This document shows positions 11,991 to 23,479 of a DNA stretch of 64,000 bases, piece by piece (within the stretch, counting starts at the first letter, position 1; each line of letters begins with the position of its first letter). The translations under genes were made by a program, and so were the position numbers. Below the pieces are notes generated by a model, which made no database searches, was not told where the DNA came from, and worked only from the letters and a program-made list of their open reading frames with translations. This stretch comes from Massospora cicadina. Lineage: Eukaryota > Entomophthoromycota > Entomophthoromycetes > Entomophthorales > Entomophthoraceae. The stretch covers positions 62,001 through 126,000 of the forward strand of contig JAKSZP010007892.1 in NCBI GenBank assembly GCA_022478985.1, written 5' to 3'.

Positions 11991-13055
11991 TGTGAGTTTT
12001 TGAGGATTTACTTGTTTATTAAATAATTTAAAGTTTCAAAAAGTCAGGATTAGATTTGGCAAAAATAATCTCACTTATGATATGTTATATGGTATTTCTT
12101 AACCTTTTGGAAGATCACAAAGCTAAACAATAATAATTGACTCTTCTGGTCTCTTTTGGGTACTTTTTCCCTCTCTAGTTGGGAACTCTCCAGACTCAGT
12201 AATAATGACAATCTCCCCTGAATTCTTGTCTAAATTTCTTAATATGAAGATCACATTAATGTAAGATGATATAAGTCAAAAATATGATTAAATGGAAAGA
12301 TGATAATTTTATTTTAGGGCCAGGCACCGATATTTTATACCTCTAGGGCATCTCCTGGCCATACTCACGTCTATTAAATGTGTATTAAAGCAATGCCAAT
12401 CCGCTATGGATTATGGTAGTTGTTATTGGAAATCCCCAAATTAATTTGGCCCTTGTATTAACTTAATAACAATCGTTTCAGCCCAATTGAAAGCACTACT
12501 GCTCCTAAAGTTGGGAAGATTTTAACCTTAATATCAGAACCTCAGTGGTGTATATTCGCCTCTCAACCAGCCCAATTATGTTTCATCATACAGCTGACAA
12601 AATACAATAAATGGGGAAAAATATAGATTCTAAATATAGATGCACCCCTAATTGGGACATCAGCAGGCCTCTCAATAGTACTAAGTACTCCCTATTTGGG
12701 CCATCCATGTGCAAATACTATTGTACTGATAACAATGATTGACATACATAAAAAATAGAATTCCTTGATTGTAAATGCATTAGATTTGAAAATGAAATTA
12801 GGTTTGTGCCATAAATTCACTTAGTTCACCCAAGTGGATCCATAATTGGCCATAATCAATAATATATCATAGCTATTATTAGCTATTATTAATGGGTTGT
12901 TTAGATGCAATTAAGGCAGTTTTGAGGTGAATCTGATTTATCAGATTATGCAGATAAATCAGGAAGGATCAACGGATACATCAATGGATTTAATCTATCA
13001 GCATTGATGGTTTTCACTAAGGGTTTATTTTTGAGTCAACCATCAAATTCTAATA
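11991..13055 (-). repeat. Solo LTR of family K, inverted
   Basis: The reverse complement matches the K copy at 51468-53080: the start (GGTTGACT...AAAATAAACC), the middle (GATGTCCCAATTAGGGGT), the promoter block (CCTAGAGGTATAAAA, near 12340) and the end (CTCA...TCACA). It is flanked by AGCCT (11986-11990) and AGCTT (13056-13060), a 5-bp target duplication with one C-to-T change. No internal sequence is attached, so it is probably a solo LTR left by recombination. Confidence 0.65.
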
Positions 13056-13112
13056 AGCTTATTAAAAGCTGTAAAATAAGGTATAGGAGAATGTAATGCT
13101 TTCCATAGTAAG

Positions 13113-13187
13113 CAATAAGCCAGGTAGTGCCTGCTGCCCTACTTCCAAATAGCCTACAACTACCCCACATTGCCTATCTGGTTAAAA
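13113..13187 (+). repeat. Repeat L, copy 2
   Basis: It matches 10562-10636 and directly precedes repeat P copy 1, just as copy 1 precedes repeat J. Confidence 0.45.
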
Positions 13188-13542
13188 GTTAGGAATACAG
13201 CATTCTAAGGGAATATTGGGTCCAGATTAACAAACCAAGCACCAATAGTAAGATACCCAAACATCACTAAATTGCTGCAGCTGTATAATAAGATTAGATT
13301 GGATTGGATTGTAATGTAATTTGTGGTTATAATGTGGTGAAAGATGGTTGATGAGCTCTAAGTTGAATCTGAATTCTAGCTTCTTGGGCTATGTTACAGG
13401 CAATCGTCCACTTGACGACTTAACCACAACTTGTTTTGATTTGGAAGGCTTCTACTAGGCCTTATATTCTTCTAACAATGGAGAATAGATATATATATAA
13501 TAAATAAGCACGGACTTGTTTAGCTAAAGTTTTTAATATGGA
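13188..13542 (+). repeat. Repeat P copy 1, left part (split by element B)
   Basis: It matches 55215-55570 block by block: GAATATTGGG(G)TCCAGA, TGGTTGATGAGCTC, and an AGGCCTTATATT promoter-like element. The right part resumes at 19681 after element B. Its last five bases, ATGGA, are the target duplicated by B. Confidence 0.6.
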
Positions 13543-14069
13543 TGTAAGATTTCTATATGACTGGGTGATAAGCTAGTGTTCTGGTGAATTATAAATTAGA
13601 GGCGAAGCAAGCTCTGAAGGCGAGCAATATGCTAGAGCAATGCGAGGTGAATCATTTGAATCGATTATGATTTTGTAATCAAGGTTATTCCGTTGAAGCT
13701 TCGATGATTGAACAAATTCTACATTGATAGTGAATCAAGATTGACTAAGCGAAATGTGTTGAATCTGTTGAGGAATACTGAGGTTTAAGGGCTGAGCGAA
13801 GAAGTAAGGTAAGTGTTTGAGAAGAAGAAAAAAGGAGGAAGAAAGAAGAAGTGAACAGGAGTAAAAAGAGAGCATAAGCAGAGAGAGTCTGTGGTTAGAG
13901 CATATAAAATAAAAAGTAGCGAAAATGAGGCGATTGCCTTATATTTTATATAAGTTGTTTACGTTTATTTGAGGGACCGCCGATCTCCATATCGTTTTCC
14001 ATTGCTCAGTGGGCTAAACCCTGTGAAACTCGTTCAGCGGAAATGAGTCAGATCCGCCAAAAGTTACCA
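13543..14069 (+). repeat. Element B 5' LTR
   Basis: 527 bp, TGTAAG start and GTTACCA end, aligned with the 531-bp 3' LTR at 19150-19680. The segment TATGACTGGGTGATAAGC near the start is the family signature. The target duplication ATGGA lies just to the left. Confidence 0.9.
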
Positions 14070-14070
14070 G

Positions 14071-14088
14071 TGCTGCTCACTACAGGGG
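14071..14088 (+). other. Element B primer-binding site
   Basis: TGCTGCTCACTACAGGGG lies one base after the 5' LTR. It differs at one position from the site in H and one other from the site in C-D. The original TGG would pair with the CCA end of a tRNA that primes minus-strand DNA. The tRNA cannot be named from this window. Confidence 0.75.
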
Positions 14089-14331
14089 ATCCGTTGATCA
14101 ACTATTAACAACTTCATCATTGCACCTATGGCACCACCAACTTGCTTCGATGGGGTACTACCCCAAGTTATCAATTTATCTCAATATGGGGAGCAGAAGC
14201 TTGCTTTGGATACCTTACTCTAGGAGCAAACAGTTCTTTTTAAAGAAAATAAGAATATCACTGAGCAGCTCAATCATATCTTCCGCTAACTGCTCCTGGT
14301 AGGTGACTACATCAACCAACTTGCCAAACTC

Positions 14332-15236
14332 TTGAGCAGCACTAAGGAGCAGCTATATTGTGCAGAGTATAACTTAAATAAGGTTGTTAAGGAGGGGGAA
14401 ATCTGCAGTGACAGGCTGCCCCCATTTAACCGTGAGGGTAACATACACGGATTTTTCAAGTGGTTTGAGTTCGCCATAGAGGGGCTTCTGATTGGTGGAA
14501 AGCAAAACTGTTGTTGTCTGCGTTGGATTTTTCAAGTGTTGATCAAGTTACATGTTATCTTAAAAATAGTACTGTATCTTACCAAGAAGTGAAGGAGACT
14601 GTAATTCTCCTGTTTTGGGGCAAAGCAAAAATGGCTCAGCGCAAGGCAGACTTTTTAACAATATCATTTTAAAAAGATGAGTCTTTAATACAGTTTGCGG
14701 AGTGGTTCACTAATGAGGCTCTTGTGTTGTTAGGTGCAAATGTCTTATCTAACGAGGAGGTGGTAATAGAGATGATGGCTGCTATCAAGCCCTATTGCAA
14801 ATTGCATAATGCTATGGCATACACTCTTCAGGAGGATGCGGATTTACTTAAAATAATCCATCATTTACGCTGTCTATCCATCACCTTCAGTGCTCCCAAC
14901 ATGGAGGGGAAGGATCCTGCATCTGCCAATAAAATTCTGCTAAATGAAGGATCCCAACAATATGGGGGAAATCCGTGGGTTTCTCCTCGGTCACTTTACT
15001 TATGGTCAGGTCATTTCTGTCCCTATTATGACCAACCCACTCATCTTTGGGCCCATATTAAACCCATGGTTTAATAGTAGACCTATATCTTCAGGGGTGA
15101 TTCAGAGATGAGTGCCAGACCAAACTCTTGTTTCTCGTGTGGCCAGATAGGCCATTATGCAGTTAGTTGTCAGTCCAAACCAAAGGTCCATGCAGTATCC
15201 TTTGTCCCAAATGAACAGGGAAAAGGGCGAGCGGAG
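14332..15236 (+). pseudogene. gag: Element B gag (broken)
   Basis: The N-terminal frame 14332-14592 carries the family gag core (NIHGFFKWFEFAIEG, about 14440-14484). After a frameshift, 14724-15074 continues with a helical gag-like segment (AMAYTLQEDADLLK). An intact CCHC zinc knuckle follows at 15129-15170 (CFSCGQIGHYAVSC), after an in-frame stop. Compared with A and C-D the part before the core is much shorter, so B lost several hundred base pairs of leader or gag. Confidence 0.8.
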
Positions 15237-15241
15237 TAGAG

Positions 15242-15999
15242 ATGGGATGCTCTGCTTCCGCTGATTCAAATGTAATTGTCCCTGATTTTTATCATGAGTC
15301 ACTTTGTGTTGGGCCTGAGGCACACTCTGAGGATTCACTATATCAACAGATTCCTTACCATCTCTTTGCCTCCAGCCAGGGAAAAGACCCCAATAATGCA
15401 GACATGGGGTTCCGCCAAGATGTGCATAAGCCGTATGCCTGGCAAATCCTTGAGCATAATGGTACAGTCGACAGTGAACCCTCTGCATATGTCGCCGCTT
15501 TGAATGGGGTGGAGTTGGCGATTCTTGTAGTAAAGATTGCCCAAGAGTATCCTCATGTTGGGGCCAGTATGCTCACTTTTCTGGATAATCAAACGCCCTT
15601 GGATGCTTATGTAACGAACACCAAGGGTTCTTCTTATTTGGAATACACATATTGTGACATATTCATACAGAATACCAAAATTTGGGCGATCATTGATACA
15701 GGCGCTCCTGTCAATTTAATATCCACCAAGCTTGTGGCTTAGCTTCCACTGAATCCAGATGTGGACCACCGAGTAGTGTATGAGACTGCAGGGGCACAGA
15801 GTACTGTGTCAGAAGGCGAATATAGCTCATTGCCTTTGAGGTTCAGTTCAGCTTGCGCATTTGCTCCAGCGGTGGTGTTACCTAATGACCACTATGATAT
15901 GATGATTGGTTCTGCATTTATGCGGCACTTTGTGGCTGTGGTTAATATGGCGGACAAAACCATCAGTATCCTGGGACAATAAATCCCCATCTATTTTAC
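15242..15999 (+). pseudogene. Element B aspartic protease (one stop, active site intact)
   Basis: A 166-codon frame ends at TAG (15740-15742) and includes the intact catalytic motif IWAIIDTGAPVNLIST (about 15685-15732). The same frame resumes through 15981 with FAPAVVLPNDHYDMMIGSAF, the C-terminal half of the protease. A single nonsense change therefore separates two otherwise good halves. This is the best-preserved protease of the plus-strand family here. Confidence 0.8.
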
Positions 16000-16671
16000 T
16001 TCCAGTGGAGTCCCAGATGATCCCATCCGCTCTGGTCAAATTAATCTTACCTATAGCGATGGTGTGATTTCTGTGAATATTTGCGGATGAAATGGAAGAC
16101 CTATATGCTTCCAAACTAGATTTATGAGTTCAAAGGGATTACGCTACAAGCCGCAAATACTTTGACTATCCCTTCTGGGCACCAGGTCATAATTGGGACA
16201 GAACTCGAAATTGATATACTGGGAGGTCTGTAGGGAGAGGTTGTGGGGCCCTATCAACAATCGCGGCTCAATCCTCATGTGGCTCTTGGGTTAATGTTAC
16301 CAGGGCAGGGGGAAGTGAAGGTATTGGTAGAGAATCTGCAGAAGGAGTTGATCAAGGTTCAGCGGCACCAAGTGGTGGCTTACCTGCACCTGATCCCTAT
16401 TGATGAGGTCCACCAGGTACATGACTTTGGTTCTTGGGAAGATTTTGGCTTGCCTCGACATAACACCTTCAGCATAATGACGGTGTTTCCATAGGAAGCG
16501 CTAACTGGTCTATCAGAGGATCAGAAGGACAGGGTGATGAACCTGTTCAAGAAGTATCACAACATTTTTGCAACTGATGATCATGACTTGTGTTGCACTC
16601 GAGGGGATGTGCATCAGGTGGACACAGGAGACCACCCCCTATCAGGTCATGACTTATATTAATGCTCAAAG
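16000..16671 (+). pseudogene. Element B protease-RT linker
   Basis: A pre-RT segment contains IPSGHQVIIGTELEIDILGG (about 16170-16230) and an open stretch 16243-16491 (GQGEVKVLVENLQKEL). The last part (about 16500-16650) is the usual run-in to RT motif 1. A and C-D have matching segments at 4690-5100 and 44100-44580. Confidence 0.65.
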
Positions 16672-17447
16672 ATGGTGGAAGAAGTTGTATCTGCAGAAAT
16701 AGATACATTGGTGGAACAGGGAATGTTGGAGCCATCAAAGAGTTTTTGGTCATATCCGGTGCTAAATGTCAAAAAGAAAGATGGCTCCAATCAAGTAGTA
16801 ATCAATTATTGGAAGCTTAACAGCATTACAAAAAAATTTGTACTTGCTTCCGTGAAACAAATGACGCTTTAGATTAGTTAGGTGGGGCCATGTATTTCTC
16901 TGCTATGGACTTGATATTGAGGTACTGGAAGATTGAGTTGTCAGCGGTGGAACAAGAAAAGTGCGTAATCATCATCTCAAAAGGACTATTCCAGCCTACA
17001 CGTATGCCACAGGGTTTGTGCAATTCCCCCACTACGTTCCAGCGGGCTATGGACACTATTTTGGGTGACCTAAAGCTGTCTTGCATTATTGTCTACTTTG
17101 ACAATATTAATGTGTTTTTGTGGACGTTCACGGAGCACCTTGGACACCTGGAGCAAGTATTCCGCTGCCTGGATGATGCTAATATCAAGATTAAGCCCCG
17201 AAAGTGCCACTTTTTTAAGAAACAATTGGAATACCTCGGCTTTGTAGTAGACTCCAAAGGGCTTAGTCCTCAGCTGGCCAAGGTGGAAGCCATCCACAAG
17301 ATGTCTCAGCCAAGCAATAAGCGGGATATCCAGGTGTTCTTGGGGATGGTTGGTTACTACCAGCAGTTCATTCCCAACTTCAGCTGTATTGGGGCTCCAC
17401 TCTTTGAGCTACTTAAGAAAAACGCTGCTTTTAACTGGACGGATTGA
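16672..17447 (+). pseudogene. pol: Element B reverse transcriptase, YFDN active site
   Basis: Two open frames (16672-16872 and 16890-17447) differ by a frameshift. RT motifs in order: PVLNVKKKDG, YFSAMDL, GLFQPTRMPQGLCNSP, the catalytic box, KPRKCHFFK, LGFVVDSKGL and FLGMVGYYQQFIPNFS. The catalytic box reads Tyr-Phe-Asp-Asn (17094-17105): the second metal-binding Asp is Asn (AAT at 17103-17105). That alone should abolish polymerisation. The 185-codon second frame is the longest RT fragment of the family in the window. Confidence 0.85.
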
Positions 17448-17480
17448 TGTTAAACTGCTTTTGATGTATTATGAACCGCA

Positions 17481-19054
17481 GTGGCTAGCGCGCCTGTTTT
17501 GCAATACCCCAATTTTGAAAAAGAGTTTATTGTGCAAATGGATGCTTCACTTTCCGCTGTAGGGGCTGTGTTATCCCAAAAAGATGATGACGGTGTGGAG
17601 CACATCATTGCATATTATAGCCGCAGCTTAACTGGCCCTGAACGGAATTGCACTGTGACCAAGCGGGAGTGTTTAGTGGTAATCTATGCATATAAACAAA
17701 TTCCAGATCTACCTCCATGGGGTGATATTCAAAGTGGTAACAGATCATGCCTCCTTACACTGGCTACAGAAACTGTGGGAACCTGAAGGGTGGCTCACGC
17801 GATGGGCTTTGAAGCTCCAAGCGTATAATTTTGAGATCATGCATCAACCTGGGGAAAAGCATCAGAATGCGGACTGTCTTTCCCAATTACCCATGGTTGC
17901 CATTACAGCGGATGTGGCTGACATAATGTATGAAAAGATGATTGTGGGCAAATATCAAGATGCGCCGCTGCCAGTGATCAAAGTGTTAGATGGGCTTAAG
18001 CAGGATACCTTCTTGCGCAATGGGGAATTATATAAGCGGATGGAGAATCAACGCTGAGTTTCCCAAAACCCTCTGCCCAGCCTGCAATAATTATGGATGC
18101 TCATAAAGTGGTAGGTTATGGAGGGTTGAAAAAGATGCTGGAGTTCTTGCGACCCCACTACTATTGGGAGAGTACGCACTACAATGTGCTTGAGACAGTT
18201 GGTTGTTGCCATCAGTGCCAAATGGAGAAACCATTCCACTGGAAGACCATCTACCAGCTAGTCAAGCCTCGGTTTGTATGGCATACAGTTTTGTTAGATG
18301 TGGTGGGGCCGCTGCTGACTGGAGTGAACCACTCCAAATATATAATAGTAGCCATCCCCATTTGACAATATGGGTGGAAGCAAGGGCTATCAAGGATTTG
18401 GGGGCTGTTACTACCACCAAGTTCATTCTAGATTGCATCATACAGCGCCATGGTTGTTTAAATTTTATCCTAATGGACAACGGAACCAATTTCACATCAC
18501 ATATTATGGCTAAGTTGAACAAGCTCATGGCAATCCGCGGGGTCTTAATTACCCCCTACCACCCTGAATCTAACAGTATGGTGGAACGGGTCAATGGGAC
18601 CTTGGTAAATATTCTACGCAAGCTTATAAATGATTGGCCATTAGACTGGAGTACCCTTTTATCCACCGCTGTCTTTGCATACAATATCAGCTACCACTCA
18701 GCAACTGGTAAGAGTCCATTCCAATTGCTTTTTGGATGACATCCAGCGCTACCTGCATTGCTTTACTCCTGTGTAGAGGATACCGGTGGAGTTGATCCCC
18801 ATCACTATTTGTCTACCCTAACAAACATGCTGATTAAGCTCCAAATCAAGGCATATTCTACTAGTCTTGCCAAGAAGATTTGGGATCATGCGGCTGTTCA
18901 ATGTAGATGCAGCAGTCTTCCACAGTTCAGGGTAGGAGAATTGGTCCTGTTTCACGACCAACATGGGTTCAGAAAAAGGAACAAGCTTGCCAGCATATGG
19001 AGCGGACCATTTGAGATCATCAAGAAAGACCGGGGCAGATTCCTACACCATTAA
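17481..19054 (+). pseudogene. pol: Element B RNase H and integrase (frameshifted)
   Basis: RNase H (17481-17840) starts FIVQMDASLSAVGAVLSQKD and keeps HIIAYYSRSLTGPERN. Integrase follows: an HHCC finger (18093-18240; GYGGLKK..., CCHQC), the core Asp in LLDVVGPL (about 18294), the second Asp in MDNGTNF (about 18474) and the Glu in MVERVNGTL (about 18580). All three catalytic residues are visible. The C-terminal segment VGELVLFHDQHGFRKRNK is at 18930-18990. Frameshifts near 17790, 18060, 18365 and 18740 break it. Confidence 0.85.
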
Positions 19055-19134
19055 GGAACCCGCGGGTAGTCAGTTAATCAACTGAGTACACGCGAAGTTC
19101 CTTCTGCCCTACAAGCAATAGGTGCTTATCGTCC

Positions 19135-19149
19135 AGTCAAGGGGGGTAA
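19135..19149 (+). other. Element B polypurine tract
   Basis: GTCAAGGGGGGTAA-type purine run immediately before the TGTTGAG start of the 3' LTR. The same tract occurs in A (7600-7613) and C-D (47037-47049). It would prime plus-strand DNA synthesis. Confidence 0.8.
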
Positions 19150-19680
19150 TGTTGAGATTTTAATATGACTGGGCGATAAGCTAGTGTTCTGGTAAAACAG
19201 AGATTAGAGGTGAAGCAAGCTCCAAAGGCGAGCAATAGGCTAGAGCAATGTGAGGTGAATTGATCAAATCAATTAGGAGTTGGTAATTTAGGATATTCCG
19301 TTGAAGCCTTGATGATCAAACGAATTTTACATTGATAGCAAATTGAGATTGACTAAGCAAAATGTGTTGAATCCATTAAGGAATACCGAGAGTTAAGGGC
19401 TGAACGAGAAAGAAAAGTAAAGGAAGATTTGAGAAGAAGAAAAGAAGAGAAAGAAAGAAGAAGTGAACAGGAGTAAAAAGAGAGCATAAGCAGAGAGAGT
19501 CTTCAGTTAGATCATATAGAATAAGAGTAGCAAAACTGAGGCAATTGACTTATTTTTATATAAGTTTATTACGTTTATCTGAGGGACCAACGATCTCCAT
19601 CTCATTTGGCCGTTTATCAGTGGGCTAAACCCTGTGAAACTCGTTCAGCGGAAATGAGTTGTATCTGCCAAAAGTTAACA
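19150..19680 (+). repeat. Element B 3' LTR
   Basis: 531 bp, TGTTGAG start and GTTAACA end, homologous to 13543-14069. The target duplication ATGGA follows at 19681-19685. Confidence 0.9.
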
Positions 19681-20500
19681 ATGGAAATTAAACTTGTATC
19701 TAACACCAAACCATTAGCAGGATGCTAGGTTATTTAAGTGAATATGTGGTGTAAGGCTTAGATGAGAAATTGTATGGGTTGGAATTGCCTTCTTGAAATC
19801 TATAAATGCAGGTTTTAAACATAAATTCCAAATTTAATACTAGTTGACCGCATAGTTTCAAATCCACTTTTGATTTTTTATGAGACATGATCTCTGCACA
19901 ATCCCTAAACATTTTCAATTTTTATACATCTAAATTTCCGCTTGCCAAATTTAAAATTTTATGCCAGGATTAATTTTTTCTAATATTTCCTATTTAACTT
20001 TTTACTCAATTGCCGCTCATTTTCTTTATATTGTTACCTGGTGTTGTCCCAGATATCAAATTTTATACAGTGAAAAGCTCTTAGTTGAGCCTCCTGTTAA
20101 GGAGGAAAATTTCGGCTGTTGCCAGGGCTGATAAAACTATTTAGAATCTAAACAGATTTTTTGACTTTATGCACATAATATTCTGCAAATTCAGTAATAT
20201 TTATGGGTTTAAATTGGGAATAGGTTGAGAGTTGGATGGGACAAACAGGAAGGAACTGCAGCTAACAATTTTTCATCTAAAGTGTTACCTAGAAAAACAC
20301 TTAGAGAGATTCAAGGATCTAAGATTGATGTACCACCTTTTTCTAGAAAAGCTGTAATGCTTTGTCCATTTTTATGGCTTGAGCCTGGAACCTTAAATTC
20401 CAATTTCCTATAAGATCAGGCTCCACTCCCCTTCTGAGGCGTTTGCCAGGCCGTACCTCTTGAGTGGGTTTGGGAGTATGATTGTTACATTGCAAGCTGA
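19681..20500 (+). repeat. Repeat P copy 1, right part
   Basis: It continues the alignment with 55570-56308: GGATGCTAGGTTAT, the GGTGTTGTCCCAG...ATCAAATTTTA block, GTTGAGCC(T/A)CCTG, and ACAAA(C/T)A(G/A)GAAGG. Around 20330-20480 it carries sequence absent from the other copy. The short open frame 20225-20410 looks like chance. The edge near 20500 is approximate. Confidence 0.55.
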
Positions 20501-20689
20501 TTTGGGTGTAATGAAGATGGAGCTTCCAGATGATCATTATGAAATTCTACAATTAACTCTTGAAATTGGCACAATCTTTGGCTGAACCAAGATGTTATAA
20601 TATAATGTAGAATACTTCTATGACAAAAACTATTGTAAGTAATGTATGATTTGTTGTGACCCTAAAACCTCTCACTTCAAGATTGGGGT

Positions 20690-21720
20690 ACTATCAACCA
20701 AAAGGGGTTCTGCTTCTGGAGTCTTTTTGCCTTTAAAAAAGATAATGAGGAAGAGTGGATGGATTTATGGATCTTATAGTTTTTTTGCAGTTCAAAGTAG
20801 ACTTACCTGTCACTTAAATCTTTACTAAAAGAAAACTACAGCTATTTTCAAGCCAGCTTCTGACATGGGACCTTAAGGTGAAGGTTCTTGGTGTCCACTA
20901 TTACTAAGTCACCTACCTGGTAGTTAGCGGATGCTTGGTGTTTATTGTCAGCAAACTTCTTGGCGTCATATGTTGAATTGGTCAACTGTTTCTGGACCTG
21001 TTAATGCACATTCTGGATATGTTATACAAAGTTGACTTTACAGGTGAAATAGTCTATATTTTGAGACCAATGTTAAAGGAAGAATTGTACCTTATGTTAG
21101 TGTTTATTGGCAACACCTACGTTGACAATTAAATGGAATTATTAGATGAAAATTGAGCCTAAGAATGGTCAGCTGTGAATATATTTTGGCATAAAATAGC
21201 GTAGCAACGGAGGTAAAGATTCACTGACTGGTTTATTAAGTTTGGCTATTAAATTTCTATGATATGCTGATAATTTCAAGTCCTGATCTTCAGTACTTCC
21301 ACAAAGCCTCCAAAGCCTTGAGGTAAATAGACACTCTATCACTGATAACTTCATATGATATTTCAGGTAGTGAGAATACTTGAGACATTAACAATCGCGT
21401 CATCTATTCAGCTGTAGTTGTTGTCAGACAGGGTATTAATATGGCATATTTGTTAAATAATCTAACATTATCAAGATTGTTTCATCCCAAGGCGTTTTTT
21501 TCTCATGTTGAAATCCATCAAGAGTGAGATCCAAGTTTATGATGCTTGTTAAAGGGGGTGGAGGAGCCCATTTCGACCTATCTTATCTGATTTTAGTGGG
21601 CACAAGTCATGAAGACCTTTACCTAGTAGGAACGTCCTTTGTGTGTCCATTCCAGTCATACCCATTTTTTATAAAGTTGAAGCACTTATTTACATCAGGG
21701 TGTCCCATGGTTGTGGGATT
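20690..21720 (-). pseudogene. Element E integrase relic
   Basis: On the minus strand, a finger-linker segment NGYDWNGHTKDV (about 21650) precedes a core with SDRVSIYLKALEALWK (about 21290-21350), which includes the second catalytic Asp, and a degraded Glu region near 21230. The C-terminal part (20880-20990) reads KFADNKHQASANYQVGDLV, and 20690-20780 reads a VYFELQKNYKIHKSIHSS tail. Many stops. Confidence 0.65.
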
Positions 21721-22079
21721 GTGAAGTTACTTTATGGTATGGGAACGTAGGATAGAGTGAGCATAAAAATGATCACAAAAATTACTAAATACTTGAGAAT
21801 ACCATCAAGATGGAACTTTACTAGCATCACTATTGAGCAAGAATGATATTTTTCGAGATCTGTGTTCTGTGATGCAAAAACGGCGTCAAGGAGAGAACTT
21901 TAGCTATCAGGGGAGTTTGGGACAGCGTTGTTTGAGCAATCTTAATTAACAAGTTCAGAGGAAATTAATAAGGACAGCGGGTTGTTTTGGATTTAGTGGT
22001 TATTTATTTGGACATAAGATGGAGTCTGCATCTGTGTCTAGGGCAGGAAGTGGCAGTAGCACAATCAGGTTTGTTTGAA

Positions 22080-23440
22080 TCACAATAACCAACTCTGAGG
22101 CATCATTAACAGCAGTTCTATTAAGGTTCATAAAAGATATCTGGAAGGTTGTGTGTGGCCCTTAAAAGTCAAATTTAAAATGAAAAACTTAGGTGGACAT
22201 AGTGAGTTCAAGTTTGTCTGTGTGAAAACTCCTGAGGCTTTTGATATCATATGAGTGACTCATGGTCAGTGCGCGCCATTACTGTATATTAAGCTCCATT
22301 CAAAGATAATGCCTTTAAATCAATGATAATACTATGTCAGCCAACTCCTTTTCATAGGTGGCCCTGAGCGCTAAGTTATGGTAAACTGCTTTTAAAAAAT
22401 GCGCCACTTAGTGTTCTTTCCCGCCTTGCTTATAAAAACAGCGCTCACAGCCATACCCAAGGCATCACATGCCACAATAAAAGGTTTGTCATCATTATTA
22501 TGGAGCAAACAGGCGCTGGTATGAGTACATACTTGATAGCAATGATTCCTTGCGGACACTTAGGCGTCCAGATGATCAACACGTTCTTATCTGTCAATGG
22601 GTGAGGGTGAGGCAATTTCTTAGCTTTCCAAAGAAATTTTATAAGAAAGGCGATCAAGCTCAGGAAGGTACTGAGCTGTTAAGATTGGTTGGGGTTGACC
22701 GTGATCTATGGCTTCTAATTTTTCTGGGGCGATGGTATGGCTATCCTTTAGCACGAGGTTTACTTGGAACTGAACTTAGTCCTTTTAAATTTAACATCTG
22801 GTTGGTTTAAAAATAAGCAAGCTTTGAGGAAGGCTGCAACCACAACCACCAAAATCTTTGGCATGCTGATTGACATTAAGTTATTGAATTAATATGTCTT
22901 CAACATAAATGACAGCACAGGTAACCCTGAGATCCTCAAGAGCATTATAAATGGTTGATGGAAAGCTGCCTCCACATTCTTCAATCCAAAAGACATAACT
23001 CCAAACTAGTAAAGCCCATATAGTGTGTGAATTGAAGTCAACCATTCATGGCCAGATTTATCCGCACTTGATAGAAACCATTAGTTTGGTAAATTTTTGA
23101 GAAAGCCTAGGACTCTTAAATAGCTTGGCCTATATCAGCCTCAAGTGGAAATGTTACAAATCTGGAACTGTAACGTTGTTCAGATATCCATATCTAGCAC
23201 GGGTCTCAGAGTGCCGTTAGGTTTATGAGCAAAGAATACATGAGATGAAATGAGGAAGGTTATCTTACTTCCCTTTGCCAAGATCTTGTCAGTCCATGCT
23301 TTTTAGACCTTATCCTCCTTGGATAGTAAGGTAATATGGCTTTTAATTTTAGTAATGTCAACCCTAAAATGGAAGTTAAGACCATATTCTGTGTAGCTTA
23401 AGTGGTGGTTAGAGTCTTCTACGTCAAAAAATTCTTGGGA
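22080..23440 (-). pseudogene. Element E reverse transcriptase and RNase H relics
   Basis: RT N-terminal motif ILAKGSKI...SSHVFFAHKPNGTLRPV lies at about 23210-23330. KIYQTNGFYQVRI and a WAFTSLE segment lie at 22980-23110. The active site reads Tyr-Val-Glu-Asp (22896-22907), with Asp-to-Glu at the first catalytic position. RNase H (22080-22510) includes KPFIVACDALGMAVSAVF near 22430-22485. All are broken by stops and shifts. Confidence 0.65.
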
Positions 23441-23479
23441 GGCTCTTAGTATAATTGATATCTAAGAAAAATAGGCAAT

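Larger units (their letters stand above)
13543..19680 (+). mobile_element. Ty3/Gypsy element B, structurally complete
   Basis: It spans 6138 bp with a 5' LTR (13543-14069), primer-binding site, gag, protease, RT, RNase H, integrase, polypurine tract and 3' LTR (19150-19680). It is flanked by a perfect 5-bp duplication ATGGA (13538-13542 and 19681-19685). The paralogous repeat P at 55215 holds the unoccupied site (TATGGAAAATAAACT). LTRs differ by scattered substitutions and small indels. Stops, frameshifts and a mutated RT active site mean it cannot move by itself. Confidence 0.9.

Noticed and set aside
13290..13325. GATTGGATTG-like run near 13295 as a microsatellite
   Set aside because: Only a few imperfect units; part of repeat P and not clearly expanded relative to copy 2.
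14071..14088. Naming the priming tRNA
   Set aside because: The acceptor sequence is visible but I cannot match it to an isoacceptor without the host tRNA set.
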